Assembly (NCBI GenBank): GCA_031763025.1
Contig: JASSKH010000003.1
Span: 18,632,977 to 18,696,976 of the forward strand
Length of the DNA stretch: 64,000 bases
Direction of reading: 5' to 3'
From: Macrocystis pyrifera
Taxonomy: Eukaryota > Sar > Phaeophyceae > Laminariales > Laminariaceae
Shown: positions 27,981-39,313 of the stretch, one piece after another
How the letters are laid out: each line of letters starts with the position of its first letter
Position numbering within the stretch: the first letter of the stretch is position 1
Translations under genes and position numbers: made by a program
The notes under the pieces: model-generated
The model's input: only the letters and a program-made list of their open reading frames with translations
Database searches by the model: none
What the model was told of the DNA's origin: nothing

Positions 27981-28230
27981 AGCATTCTGCACAAAACTTT
28001 GTGCAGGATGCGGATGTTATTGGTCAAGGCGGGTCTTTCGGCCGCCCGGCGTTTTTTTGGGAAAAACGCCATCAAAACACGCGGCGGAGCCACGTTACTG
28101 CCCCTGCCGACCTCGAGCCACCCCAAAGGGTTGGAGTTAGGGTTAGGGTCAGGCCTGGGGTTGGGTTCGCCTGGGCCGATGTGCAAGGTTGAAATTGATG
28201 ACACAAGTCTTGCACAAAGTTTTGTGCAGG
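27981..28230. mobile_element. Dispersed repeat D, copy 2, bounded by inverted GCACAAAACTTTGTGC
   Basis: GCACAAAACTTTGTGC near 27990 and its reverse complement GCACAAAGTTTTGTGC near 28210 bracket the repeat, so this copy looks like a complete ~240-bp element. Inside are CGGCGTTTTTTTGGGAAAAACGCC, split here as an inverted pair CGGCGTTTTTTT and AAAAACGCC, and a GTTAGGGTTAGGGTCAGG tract. Confidence 0.6.
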
Positions 28231-28465
28231 ACGCTCCTGCACATAGAGGGAGCCTTATTGTGACATCATGCTTGAACAACCTTGAGCATAGGCTGATGTA
28301 TGCCGGATTTAGTGTAGAGCTCGAAGCCGAGCACGATAGTACATACATTCGATTTTCTTACGTAGCGTCCCCCAAAAAGTGAGAGCCTCTTTTATGTTGT
28401 AGGGCTATGTCAACTGTATACTACCTGGACAGCGAAAAATAATGTGTAACATGCAAAACACAAAA

Positions 28466-28575
28466 AATGGTGTTCCGACGATGCAATGGTTGGGTAGTTC
28501 CTTAGGAGCCACGGCAGTCAGAAGATGTTTTGTGCCGAAAAATGCTACCCATGCATTTGAAACCCCCTATAGAAG
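28466..28575. repeat. Dispersed repeat C, uninterrupted copy
   Basis: GTTCCGACGATGCAATGGTT, TAGTTCCTTAGGAGCCACGG, TTTTGTGCCGAAAAATGC. It supplies the empty site for the nested elements at 5081-5284. 28576-29160 holds nothing recognised. Confidence 0.65.
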
Positions 28576-29160
28576 CACACTTCCGAAGAAGTTTTGGGTA
28601 GTGCGATACAGTACGGTCCACGATTAAGGACTAGGGTAGCAAGATCATACTATTGGTAGGTATCTGGTGCCTGGTAAGGTTCAATTTTGGGCTGGCGCTA
28701 GGAAAATTAGCTCGAGAAAAACGTGTTCAGCGGCGAGCGCTACATACACTAAAACCTACCAGTATATATTTGCCTATGCTCAAGGTGGTTTCAAGGATGG
28801 TGTCATAGTATTGTTTCTAAGGCTTGCTCAGATTAGGTGTTTCTTGTTGGCGGGCCCATACTGTAGTCAAGTAATATACTGCATGGGCCCTAATCATAGA
28901 TTAACACGAGGCACAGTAGTGATTCGAGTTGCTAATTTACACGACCGCCTAATATAAAGGGGGTAGGACTTGCCTTAATGCCTTCATAGGGCATGCCTTG
29001 CTATATAGCCTGGCGAAGCCAGAGATCCTAGAAGAAAATTGGAAGCCGGAGCTCCGCGCCGTCAACCGAGAATCTCCGAAAAAAAGTGTTCTTAAACGCT
29101 CCACCAACCAACGCACATGTACAATCGACGGCAGGTAGTTGAAGATATCTATTATCCATG

Positions 29161-29345
29161 GTTGTTTACGGGTCGGGTCAAACTTCGTGGGTCAGGTCGG
29201 GCCGGGTCGGGTCGGGTAAGGGTGACCCTACCCAACCCGCGAGAGTTTGAAAACCTCCCGACCCGACCCGACCCGACCCGACCCGACCCGTGAAGTTTCA
29301 AAAACTTTCTGACCTTACCCGCGGGTCGGGGCATGAATTGACCCG
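29161..29345. repeat. GACCCG hexamer repeat, copy 2
   Basis: GGGTCGGGTC/GACCCGACCC inverted halves around GCGAGAGTTTGAAAACCTCC, as at 19425 but longer. Confidence 0.8.
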
Positions 29346-29438
29346 CCGTGAAGAAAGAGCCCCGAAATGAAATATCTACCAGCACGAGCGCCTACCGAAA
29401 GAGAGAACACCTGAAAACGATGGCTGAAGCGTTTATTA

Positions 29439-29538
29439 CGGAGGACCATAGTAAATAGGACCTACGGTACGCACAAAAAAACTATATATTTACCTATTTC
29501 TACTAACAATATTTGGTCTTATTTGCTATGGTCCCCCG
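29439..29538. mobile_element. MITE-1, copy d
   Basis: 100 bp, CGGAGGACCATAGTAAATAG to GCTATGGTCCCCCG, TA on both sides. Confidence 0.92.
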
Positions 29539-30351
29539 TAATAGTATGTGACGGGCGTGGGGTGGTGGAGGTGAGGGGTGGGCAAGAGGAGGGGGAACCC
29601 GCCCACACAACGGGAGATCGAGTTGTCAGACGAAAGCGGCAAAACAACCCCCAACGAAATAGCGGGGTTTCAGATTCGAGTACTATTCGTTGGGATCCAT
29701 CCATTGAGGGGGCGTGTTGGGAGATGGTGGTGTCATATATACCATGATAACCTTTCACACACTCCTGGAAGGGTGTGAAGCTGCAGTCCATACTATATCG
29801 CTATGGTTAACCCTCCTGGAACTCGAGAGGGGAAACTCGGGAGATAAAAATGACGACTACAGCTACTGCGTGGTAGGGGGGTGGTACAAATTGGCGTCCG
29901 AGTTGCAATGGTTGAAAACAAAGGGTCGTACGACACGGGTGCCACGTGACCCTATCCTATCCTATCCTGTCCGTGTGTTATCCGTACTGCTGTTGGGCGC
30001 TCTCACGCTGGTCGTGTTGGGTACGGTTGGCAACACCAAAGACATCGTTGCTGTGGCCGGCGTCCATATGCGGGTGGGGAAGACGAAAGTAGTTCGAGTT
30101 ATCTAACGCTATATATAGTGTGCGTTTATGGACGGGAAAGGAGCAACCGGAAGGAAGGCGATAGAGTTCGGCTAGCGTCTTGGAGGTGATGGTGGTGATG
30201 GTGGTGGTGGTGACGGCGTAGATTATTCATGTGGTGACATGGTGATAGTGATGTGGAGGTGGACATGCCGGACAATCGGTGATGACACGTGCGAAAAAAT
30301 CACCGGAGGTACAACTGGCGATGAGCTGTAGCGGGGACCGGGGGGGGGGAA
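29539..30351. other. No gene assigned; one 130-codon frame and a GGT run
   Basis: A + strand frame at 29714-30106 carries a hydrophobic stretch (VLSVLLLGALTLVVLG) but matches nothing I know, has no splice context I can judge and lies in repeat-rich DNA. A GGTGATGGTGGTGATGGTGG run lies around 30184-30215. Confidence 0.4.
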
Positions 30352-30565
30352 GCGTGCTCATTTGTTGCTCTCCGTTGTCATTTTACCATCGACCACGCAT
30401 CCCTTTCGAGACGGAGCGCCGTTCCTACTCTTAATACAGCCAGACACCTCCAACATTGGGGTGCTGATCTTATCCCCTTCATATTTCCCCTTTTGTGGCC
30501 ACCATCTATCTCCTACAATAGCAATCACTTTCTCGATGTTACCTACTTTAGTGCAATAAACTTCT
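30352..30565 (-). mobile_element. LINE-2, 3'-terminal fragment B
   Basis: Minus-strand frame with AIVGDRWWPQKGKYEGDK and SRNGAPSRKGCVV, parallel to the end of LINE-2 copy A. It ends GAGAGCAACAAATGAGCAC before a C-run. Confidence 0.75.
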
Positions 30566-30582
30566 AAAGGGGGCGGTGGGAG

Positions 30583-31093
30583 GTACTCGATCTCATGCAC
30601 GGCCGTATTCGTATGACCATAGACCCTCGCATCCCTACAACGCCGAGACGGAGCACGTCGGGTTTTCACCGACCAGACAGACATTGCTTGCACCAAGCGC
30701 GAAGCGAAACGTGAGGTGTTCGGCGAGTCGCATGAAGGGTGAGCTGCATCCTACTAAAAATTGGTCGTGAGGCGGACTTGCATGTGCATGGCAGCTTCAA
30801 TGAGTTGAGTTTAATTTACAGTGTGGCCACTTCCAGAGACAGCAGTGAGAGGACTATGTAGCTGCCCCTTGGGTGCCTCACCATATACACTACGTGGTAC
30901 GACCGTTCCCCTTGTGCGGAGCAAAGGTTGTTCACCTCGAACAAGTGATCTAACTCGACCACCAGCTGTGACCAACCGCCAAGAAAAATAACAATTTAAA
31001 CGGAACCCTGGTCGTCTACTGTAGGTCAAGTAGTGAGCGGCATGTTTTACAGTGTCGTTGCCAACCGACGCAAACCCAACCTATCTATATGCA
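30583..31093 (-). mobile_element. Repeat R500, near full-length copy 4
   Basis: Minus strand from GGTTGGGTTTGCGTCGGTTG to GAGATCGAGTAC and a C-rich run. It matches 34790-35290 along its whole length. It lies between two LINE-2 3' ends, and all junctions are C-runs. I found no clear pol III A and B boxes and no open frame. Confidence 0.8.
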
Positions 31094-31099
31094 GGGGGG

Positions 31100-32186
31100 G
31101 GGGGGGGGTATTCACTTGTTGCTTGCCTTCGTTATTTGACCATTGACAACGCATCCCTTTCGAAGGGGAGCACAGTTTCTACTCATAATAGAGACACCTC
31201 CAACAGTCGGGGCGTTCATTACGTTGTTTCCTTGTCTTACATAGAAACTCTTCGCTAGCCCTCTCCCCTTCCTGTTTCGCCGCCTGTGGCCACCATCTGT
31301 CTCCTGGGATAGCGATCGTTTTGTCGCTGCTATCTAGTGTATCAAACTCCTCCATGTCACGTTCGCCTATTTCCATCATCTCCTCTTCTAACACATCCGG
31401 TTCCTCCTTGTGCATTTCACATCCTCCTACTGTGTGAATTCTACTCTCTATTGCTTTGCCACACGGGCGCATCTGTGTATCTACTTCTTCCTCTTCCGGC
31501 TACTGGTGTACTTCTTTCTTCTTTCTGGCAGGCCCAGGTCACCTACACAAAATCGCGGTTTCAGCGTTTTCACGAAGTCCATTGGGCCGTGCAAATACTT
31601 TTTTATTCCCATCCCTTCGCTTAATTCCCCGTATATTTATATGTGCCTCTCCGATTTCACCTTGTTCTACCTCCCAAACTTCTCTTCGGACATCATCTCT
31701 TCTTGGTTTCCTTCTATATCCTTCCACACTTTCTCCACCACGCTATCCCACCTTATTCCAGCTGGTCCTTTGGTTGCTTTCTCCAATACAGCTCTATCAA
31801 CTATGGCTGGCAGTCTCTTTCTTGGCTTGTTGCTCACTTTATATTGTTCAAGTTTCTCATGCCTCCTTTGTCTTTATGGTTACAATCCCAATACTGCTCT
31901 TAGTACTGTACTACCATTGCGGGGGACCATATTAAATAGGACCTACGATACACACCAAAACCTAGATATTTCGCTATTTTTACTGACAATATTGGTCCTA
32001 TTTACTCTGGCCCCCCGTAATAAACGTAGTAGAGCATCTTTGTATATTTTCTTAGCTGCTGTCATCTGTACTCTTTCCAACTGTTTTACGAGCTTCGCGT
32101 TCCCTTCCCATACTCCTCCTGCATATTCTAGCTTTGGTACTATCGCATTCATCAGGATACATCTCTTGGTCCTAGTGTCAACATAG
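31100..32186 (-). mobile_element. LINE-2 copy A, 3' half
   Basis: Non-LTR retrotransposon remnant read on the minus strand. The frames give VDTRTKRCILMNAIVPKLEY, GGVWEGNAKLVKQLERVQM, later a cysteine/histidine cluster (CGKAIESRIHTVGGCEMHKE), AIPGDRWWPQAAKQEG and a terminal RNERPD-type segment. This is the C-terminal, post-polymerase part of a LINE ORF, as far as I recall of a type seen in brown algae. It is 5'-truncated at a G-run near 32186, frame-shifted several times, interrupted by MITE-1 at 31920-32017, and ends GCAAGCAACAAGTGAATAC plus poly-C. Confidence 0.8.
31920..32017. mobile_element. MITE-1, copy e, inside LINE-2
   Basis: 98 bp, CGGGGGACCATATTAAATAG to ACTCTGGCCCCCCG. It interrupts the LINE-2 frame after VQMTAAKKI. 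Confidence 0.92.
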
Positions 32187-32485
32187 GGAGGGGGGGGGGG
32201 GAGAGAATTAACGATGGAGATGGTCGAAGTCACTAGAGGCGCACGGGGGGGGGGGGGGGGGGGGGAAAGCTCTCATGCTATGCACGTGATGGTTTAAGGC
32301 TCTTAGGATGGGATGCAAGGGAGAGAAGAGGGGGGGATAGCGGGGGGGGAGGTAAACCATGGGATTTAATTCCGATGGGCTCGGGGAGGTGATGGCTGCG
32401 GCAGTGTCAGCGTAGAATCTGATATCGAAAAGGCGGGACACGAAAGACAGGGAGAGCGGGGTGATTCGGCGGACATGGCTGGGGG

Positions 32486-32520
<35 letters not shown>

Positions 32521-33480
32521 GACGAGGACGAAAGTCATCGGCGGTGCAAAGAGGTGGAGAAGCTCGTGAGGAAAATCCACCACACATGGACGTTCGCAGC
32601 TTTTTGCGCGAGGTTTTGCCTTTGGACGGGGTTTGGTATCGATGATATTGGCTGCCGAGACTATTAATAGCTGGCGGAGCAGAACTTGGTAGAGAAGGAG
32701 AAGCAGATATAGAGTAGAGAAGGGCACAGGTAGGTTAGGGGGTAGAACAGGGATGTTTTGGAACAGCGTGCGGTACTGACTTCAGTTATTGCGGAGGCCT
32801 GCGACGTGAATGACGCAATTGGAGGATGTTAGTGGTCGAATGGAGACGAAATGCACGTGAAGATCACGTGTCGGCACCGCCAGCGAGGAAGCCTTTGATG
32901 TTGGGGGTGCTATCCAACAGCTGTCATGGAAGGCGGGGGTGATATACAGGCTGCAGGGGGTGGGGAGAAGAGTTAGCGAGCCTTTTAAAATGGTTGAGGG
33001 GGAGAGGGTAGACCTGTTTGCGGAGGCGAATGTCGTCGTCACTGAGGTGTGATGTCTGCGGGGGAGGAAGGGAAGGGATGATAGGTGGACTGGGTAGAGG
33101 TCAGGTTTAGAGGGCTAAATCAGGAGGGTCCAGGGCCATACTAGGAGTGCGGGGGGAGGCGTCGTCAAGAGGGGGGAGGGCGGTGGAGTTATTGCTAAAC
33201 GAGCAGTTCAGGAATGTTCAAGGGAGAATGCAGGGATATGTCGGAAGGAGCGCCGATGATGAACCTTCTGCAGGGGCGGAGGCTGGGCAGTGTGGGGGGA
33301 GGGGGGGGGGGGCGAACACTCATCGAGAAACGGCAGACAGTATTTAGTACCAGCAGTCGAAGAGGGGGGGGGAACGACGGTGGGAGAACGGGCGGGGGGG
33401 GGAGGCTGGTTCCCGAGGAGCTTTTCTCTACTTCGAGGGATGCCAACATTACTACTAGGTGTTACGAGGATTACTTTGGA
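32187..33480. repeat. G-skewed, purine-rich stretch with long G-runs
   Basis: Poly-G runs at about 32188, 32249, 32486-32519, 33297-33312 and 33365-33400, in GA-rich sequence. Frames rich in Pro or Gly follow from this. A TATTAATA word at 32662. No gene. Confidence 0.75.
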
Positions 33481-33504
33481 CCGGGCAAGCAATCGATCTT
33501 TCAC

Positions 33505-33585
33505 TCCTAAAGCTCAGTAGATAACATCTTCACGTTTGACGTCATCGAGGTCAAGGGTTCAAATCCCACTTCGAACGTTATTTTT
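33505..33585 (+). repeat. tRNA-like head, probable SINE fragment
   Basis: AAAGCTCAGTAGATAAC resembles box A and GGTTCAAATCC matches box B, 40-odd bases apart. The stems do not pair as a tRNA. A second copy of the left part (TTGCTCAGTAGGTAACACC) is at 33773-33795. Confidence 0.45.
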
Positions 33586-33990
33586 ATAGAAACGCTTGCG
33601 CGTGCGTCTCTAAAAAAAACACATCTCCCCGGTTCCCCAGGTATATTTAAACGAAGCGGATAGGTCAGCGTACGGCCGTATACGGTTCCGATACCCCAAA
33701 GATCCCACCTTTCAGAGGGAGGGAGAGTGTTACCAGCATCACCCTGGGCTGGGTAATCGATCGATCGTTTATTCTTATTGCTCAGTAGGTAACACCTTCA
33801 CATAGGTATATAGAGTACTTAAGTATACCATGCGTACCTGATCGTACACTACTTACTACGTTGGAGAGGACGCGTCTCCTCTGCCTCTGCCGTACGCTCT
33901 CACTACGTTGAGTCCATCGTTCGGCGCCACCATAGGAGTGGGTCTATCGTTGGAGGCTACGAATTCACGGAATTTTTACTATTAATATTA

Positions 33991-34088
33991 CGTGGGACCA
34001 TAGTAAATAGGACCTATGGTATACATAAAACCTATATATTTACCTATTTTTACTAACAATATTTGGTCTCGTTAACTATGGACCCCCG
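33991..34088. mobile_element. MITE-1, copy f
   Basis: 98 bp, CGTGGGACCATAGTAAATAG to ACTATGGACCCCCG, TA on both sides. Confidence 0.92.
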
Positions 34089-34379
34089 TAATATCGTAAG
34101 TAGATATTTTGGAGTGAGTGCGAGAGTGAGTGCGGCGTGATGATATGTTTTGAGTTTCAACGTCTCAGTTCCCAACACAAAAGAACAGTGAGAAACAGTA
34201 TATACGACAACGTGTGATATAAAATATATGTTGATATCAAACGCATTGAATCTAGTCTACCAGTGTGTTGTTCATTCTCTTCTAAGGGGATTATGTCATC
34301 TTCTCGAGAAGGCCCGTGCCTGGTATTGGTTGTTGACGTGCTCACGAGAAGGCACAGCGGCATTGTCACATCGTCACAC

Positions 34380-34730
34380 ACAGGTCACAGGAGTCTACGT
34401 GGCACGCATGAGAGAGGAGCGTCTTGCCGAAGAGGTTGATGTTTGGAGGCAAGAGCTACTCTGGAGGGAGGACGGGAGGAGTGGGACCGGGTGAGGTACC
34501 TTGAGGAGGACCTCAATCAAGGACCTCAAGACATCAAGGTCGAAGGGTGGAGCGAGGCACTACAAAAATTCGGCAGATTAGATGGTTCCGACTTGTCGAG
34601 GAAGGGGCGGAGGTCTTCATGCGGAAATGGCATAAGGACGAGAAGGAAGCATCGGCAGAACGGCACAGGATGCCTGCAACCGCGACTACAACCGTTGACG
34701 CTAATGCACGTGCGCAGAACGGCAGGGGCG
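34380..34730 (+). mobile_element. LINE-1, C-terminal fragment
   Basis: The + strand frames give VFMRKWHKDEKEASAERHRM, matching the C-terminus of LINE-1 ([20 protein letters not shown]). Before it, a shifted frame reads RLPKRLMFGG like the LINE-1 segment [10 protein letters not shown]. Frameshifted remnant. Confidence 0.6.
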
Positions 34731-34789
34731 ATAGGGGGGCGAGGGGGGGGGGGGGGGGAGGGGGGGGGGGGGGGGGGGGAGGGGGGAGG

Positions 34790-35290
34790 GTACTCATTGT
34801 CAAGCATGGCTTTAGTCGTATGACCATTGACCCTAGCATCCCTACAATGCCGGGACGGAGCGCGTCGGGTTTTCACCGGCCAGGCAGACATTGCTTGCAC
34901 CAAGCGCGTAGCGCAGTGAGGTGTTGGGCGAGTCGCATGAAGGGTGAGCTGCATCTTACTAAGGACCGCTTTAGAGGCGGATTTTCTTGCATATGGATGA
35001 CAGCGTCAATGAATTGATTTAATTTCTGGTGTGGCCACTTCCAGAGACAGCAATGAGTTTACTATGCAACTGCCTCGTGGGTGTCTCACCATATGCACAC
35101 TACGTGATACGATCATCCCCCTTAAGCGGAGTAAAGGCTCTCCCCGCACAAAATGATCTAACTTGACCGCCAGCCGTGGTAACTGCAATATATATATATA
35201 TAAAAAAATGGTGCCCTGGCTGTCTAGCTCACGCAGTGAGAGGCGTGTTTTACTGCGTCGTCGTCAACCGACGCCAACCCAACCTATATA
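34790..35290 (-). mobile_element. Repeat R500, near full-length copy 5
   Basis: Same extent as copy 4. Its 3' end (on the minus strand) abuts a ~50-base C-rich run (G-run at 34740-34789), and its 5' side runs into TATATATACCAGGTATATAA, a TACCAGGTA word absent from copy 4. Confidence 0.8.
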
Positions 35291-35419
35291 TACCAGGTAT
35301 ATAATATAGGTAGCGAGGAGAGGGGGGGGGGGGGGTCTGCCCAACAGACTGACGCCTGGGTATGGCCATGATCGTCATGATGCGCTCACTCCCTTCTTTG
35401 GGAACCCAAGTAACTATTA

Positions 35420-35518
35420 CGGGGGTCCATAGTTAACAGGACCTATGGCATGCATAAAAACCTATATATTTAGGTAATTTTACTAACAATATTTGGTCCT
35501 GTTTACTATTTTCCCCCG
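35420..35518. mobile_element. MITE-1, copy g
   Basis: 99 bp, CGGGGGTCCATAGTTAACAG to TTTACTATTTTCCCCCG, TA on both sides. Confidence 0.9.
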
Positions 35519-35539
35519 TATAGCATGGTACCACCCGGG

Positions 35540-36270
35540 CAACTTCGCGTGTCTGTATGCACCAGTGCCTGTCCTGTCTTTCGTACTATCTGTCCCCCCC
35601 GCCCCCTTTTTGTCCCTTTTCTTTCTTTTCTTTCTTTTTTCTTTTTCTCCTCCCTTCTTTCCTTTTTTTTCCCGTTTGCCCCACTTTGCGTCTGTCTCTG
35701 TCTGTATCTTCCTTTTCGCCTTTTGGTACAGGTATGTATCTGCTTTTTTCCTTTTTTTGGTTTACTTCGTCGTCTTCCTCCCCGCTCTTTGTCTATCGTA
35801 CGAGTATTAGTTCCCTTTTTATTTCTCTGGTGTTCTTCATAGCGGAGCAAGTATGTTTGTGTTCTTGGTTCTTATCTCTGTGTAACACCCCTCGCGTAGC
35901 TTGCGAACCTGAAAATCTGCGCACTCTCTATTAATAGCGTGTTTCCTTTCTTGCTTTCTTGCTTTCTTGATTTCTTGCTTGAATTGATTGCTTTTCTTCC
36001 ATTTTTAATTTTTGATTTTTTCGACTTCGCTTTCGATTTTTCGACGTCGAGTTGTTTTTTCACCCTTTCTATTCCTTCCTGGGTAGTGCGCGGTCTTCTC
36101 GGTTTCTATGGCGACATGTACCAGTGTACCGCATATACCTGATACGTACGTGCGCGGACCTCACTTTTTTTATTTTGTCTGAGATGCAGATGTGCTTCAG
36201 CATCATGTGTATTATTCTTTGCTTGTTTTTCATTTCTACGGAGGGAATGGCGCTATATCATTTGTATCTA
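35540..36270. other. Pyrimidine-rich, no gene seen; possible LINE-1 3' UTR
   Basis: TTTTCTTTCTTTTCTTTC-type sequence, similar in composition to the untranslated stretches after LINE-1 copies A and B. Its frames are Phe/Leu/Ser-rich and not credible proteins. Confidence 0.45.
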
Positions 36271-36532
36271 CGTTCTTTGCTGCTTCTCTTTCTTTATGAT
36301 GTATTTTGGTTGCTGGTGTATGTATGTATGTTGTGTCGGCCGCACCTAGTGCGAAGGCGTGGTATTGCGTAGGCTATTAATGCATTACGGTGTGTTATCT
36401 CTGTGTCGTAGTCTGTGACCACAGAGTTCGTATCTTTCTAGGGTGAAGAAAATCAGCACGGACACTGGGCTTGCTGGATGTCGACGAGTAGAAGAACGGT
36501 TTAATGTGAAGAACACACACACACACACACAC
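36271..36532 (+). mobile_element. LINE-1 3' tail, stand-alone copy
   Basis: GCTTCTCTTTCTTTATGATG through GTGTCGGCCGCACCTAGTGC, TATTAATGCATTACGG and GGTTTAATGTGAAGAACACA, ending in (AC)n. Closely matches both arms of the palindrome at 38725-39313. Confidence 0.85.
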
Positions 36533-36591
36533 GTACGAGTGTATGTATGATACGGCATAAATGTGGAGGGTGACTCCTAGCTTTTCTCTGG

Positions 36592-38460
36592 GTGCGGACC
36601 TTTATGTGCGTATACAGCAGTGTGTGTGTTCTTCACATCAAACCATACATGTGCTTCATCGACTTGCAGAAAGCGTACGACTCTGTCGACCGAGAACTGC
36701 TGTTTTTTTTTTTTTTTTTTTTTTTTTTTTCATCCATCACTTTTACTTCCCAGCCCACTCGTAGGAGGTTTTACCCTCGACGATCTTCTGGACAAGCCGT
36801 GGTCATAGGTGTCGTCCCTTCTCCCCCACGGTACGTGCCTTTATTTTTTGTCGCGCAATGGGTTCAGCATTCCCACTGCTCGTCGATTTTCATCGAATGT
36901 AGCCAACTCACGCTTTCGCGCTTTCCGCTTATCAATTTTTTATGCAAGAAAAAGTCCCTATGAGCATGCACTCGGTGGGGCTTGAACCCACGAAATTGAT
37001 CTTGACAGGCACGCGGACCACCTACCAAGCCACCGGGGACGCCGGTATATAAGAGGTACTCACACGCCTTGGTGTACCAACCAAGATGCTCACAATCATT
37101 CGCAATTTTCACGAAGGCATGCGGGCTCGCGTGCGTGCGGATGACGGTGAACACTCGGACTGGTTCAATGTAACCCAGGGGCTGCGGCAAGGCTGCGTAC
37201 TATCGCCGTTACTGTTCAACGTGTTCTTCGCCGCTGCGATACACATCGTGCTGGTACGCCTCAGCAAAGACGAATGCATCGTAAGGGATTTGGTTCATCT
37301 CGAAGAGGACAGGGTTGTCGGAAAAGAGGAACCGTTGGCATGCGTGCAAAGGGCTGTGTGGGGCATGTTGTATGCAGACGACGCAGGAATAGTCTCGAAG
37401 TCGGCGGAAGGCCTTGCAAGAATGATGACAGTCATCGTGACTGTCTTCGAAGCAGTAGGTCTCACGGTATCCGAGAAGAAGACAGAGACGATGCTCCTAC
37501 GAACACCGGATCAGACGTTGACCACCTCACCGCTCGCGATCGAAGCTGCAGGCCAAAAGTATAAACAGACGACCCAGTTTTTGTACCTAGGAGGCATTAT
37601 CCACGAGAACGCTGACCTCTCCTTCGAAATCGAGCGACGAATGCGTCTGATGCGGGCATGCCTCAAACGGTATGGTCCGGAACTGTACGATAGGACGAAC
37701 GCACCGCTTAGTCTGAAAGTCCGGATGCTGAAGGCCGAGGTGATTGAGACCTTGCTGTACGGTTGCGTGACGTGGACCCTCAATGCGGACCACTTCGCCA
37801 AGCTTCGATCAGCCCACCACGAAGTCCTTCTGCGAGTCATTGGTTTCCAGCGCCGACTACGCACCGACCACACCACCCTCTCGTATGCGAAGGCGCTCAG
37901 GATAACACGATGCGAAAGTATCGAAACGACCATCCGTAAACGGCGACTCTTCTTTGCGGGGGCTGTGGTGCGGCAACACGAGGGGCGATTGCCCAGTCGG
38001 TTGATGTTCGGGACGATCGCTGGTGGGGGGAGCCCGAAACCAGGCGGGCAACCCAAGACTTGGCCTAGGGCCATTGCTGAGGACCTTAGAGTGTTCAAAG
38101 CCACCGAGGGATCAACGGAAGACTCCCCCTTAGTCTTTGGAGTTGGGACCGCACTGTGGCCCACTGCAGCAAAACAGACGGGAAAGTGGTACCGGGGAAT
38201 CCTCGAAGCAGCTGAACAGTTCATGGGCAGGTGGCACGAGGCTGAGGCAAAGCTGAGTAGACAGCGCCGTGCATCCGCTGCAGGTAGTGTTAGAGGGAAT
38301 GGGGGGAGGGGGTAACAGCAGGAGGAGTAGAAGGAACACCGTACAAGTGTATGGGGGCAGGGGGGGGAACAGGAGGAGTAGAAGGGAAACCGCGGTAGAA
38401 GAGAGTAGCAGAGAGACCGCAGATAGGGTAGCAAGGTCCCAGGCCGACTAATAGGTTTGA
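36592..38460 (+). mobile_element. LINE-1 copy A, reverse transcriptase region, split by a SINE
   Basis: Non-LTR retrotransposon reverse transcriptase, 5'-truncated. The frame starts in PYMCFIDLQKAYDSVDREL, is cut by a SINE (36703-37043), then continues [40 protein letters not shown], and the catalytic YADD at 37371-37382. It ends in a long C-terminal region ([22 protein letters not shown]). The long frame (37086-38315) stops after GNGGRG, where copy B reads on for about 55 residues; a changed G-run explains this. No endonuclease domain is present. Clade not certain; the layout suggests the Jockey/CR1/I side. Confidence 0.9.
36703..37043 (-). mobile_element. tRNA-derived SINE inserted in LINE-1
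   Basis: Minus strand: tRNA-like head with box A TGGCTTGGTAGGTGG and box B GGTTCAAGCCC, a body with GATGAAAATCGACGAGCAGT and CACGGCTTGTCCAGAAGATC, then GGAAGTAAAAGTGATGGATG and a 28-base poly-A (T on +). It lies in the reverse transcriptase frame, so it moved after the LINE. I see no clear target duplication. Confidence 0.85.
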
Positions 38461-38724
38461 CTTTTCTTTGCTACTCGTACCGCCAACTGCTGCGGCCGTT
38501 CGGTATGCATTTTGATTTTTTTCCCTTCTTATCCTTATGAAAGAAGTACTACATAGTGGGTGGGTGACGAGCGTATTTTGGCCCACTCACTATTGCTCTT
38601 TTTGCTTAGTTAAGTGTTCACCGGGATGCATAGTCCCCTTTTTCCTTCTCGTATCTTTCCCCTTGCACGTCCCTTTTGGCTCATGCTCGGGGTAAGTATG
38701 TATGTGTCTGAGCTTTGGCTTCCC

Positions 38725-39313
38725 ATTTATTTATTTATTTGGAATTCTTCTCCTTTTCTTTTTCTTTTTCTTGTTCTTTTTCGGTTTGGTTTCTTCGTTG
38801 CTTCTCTTTCTTTATGGTGTATTTTGGCTGCTGGCGTATGTATGTATGTTGTGTCGGCCGCACCTAGTGCGAAGGCATGGTATTGCGTAGGCTATTAATG
38901 CATTACGGTGTGTTATCTCTGTGTCGTAGTCTGTGCCCACAGAGCTCGTATCTTTCTAGGGTGAAGAATCAGCACGGACACTGGGCCTGCTGGATGTCGA
39001 CGAGTAGAAGAACGGTTTAATGTGAAGAACACACACACATTCTTCTACTCGTCGGCATCCAGCAAGCCCAGTGTCCGTGCTGATTCTTCACCCTAGAAAG
39101 ATACGAGGGCTGTGGTCACAGACTACGACACAAGAGATAACACACCGTAATGCATTAATAGCCTACGCAATACCATGCCTTCGTACTAGGTGCGACCGAC
39201 ACAACGTACATACATACGCCAGCAACCAAAATACACCATAAAGAAAGAGAAGCAACAAAGAAACCAAACCGAAAAAGAAAAAGAAAATGAGAAGAATCCC
39301 AAATAAATAAACA
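38725..39313. repeat. 590-bp palindrome of two LINE-1 3' tails
   Basis: Left arm 38725-39012 is the 3' untranslated tail of LINE-1 copy A. Right arm 39040-39313 is the same sequence inverted, high identity with a few changes. The loop is the terminal CGGTTTAATGTGAAGAACAC plus AC repeat (39013-39039). It is a tail-to-tail arrangement of two LINE ends. Confidence 0.92.

Noticed and set aside
32208-33500. Proline-rich frames on the minus strand
   Set aside because: They follow from G-runs on the + strand; no credible start, motif or boundary.
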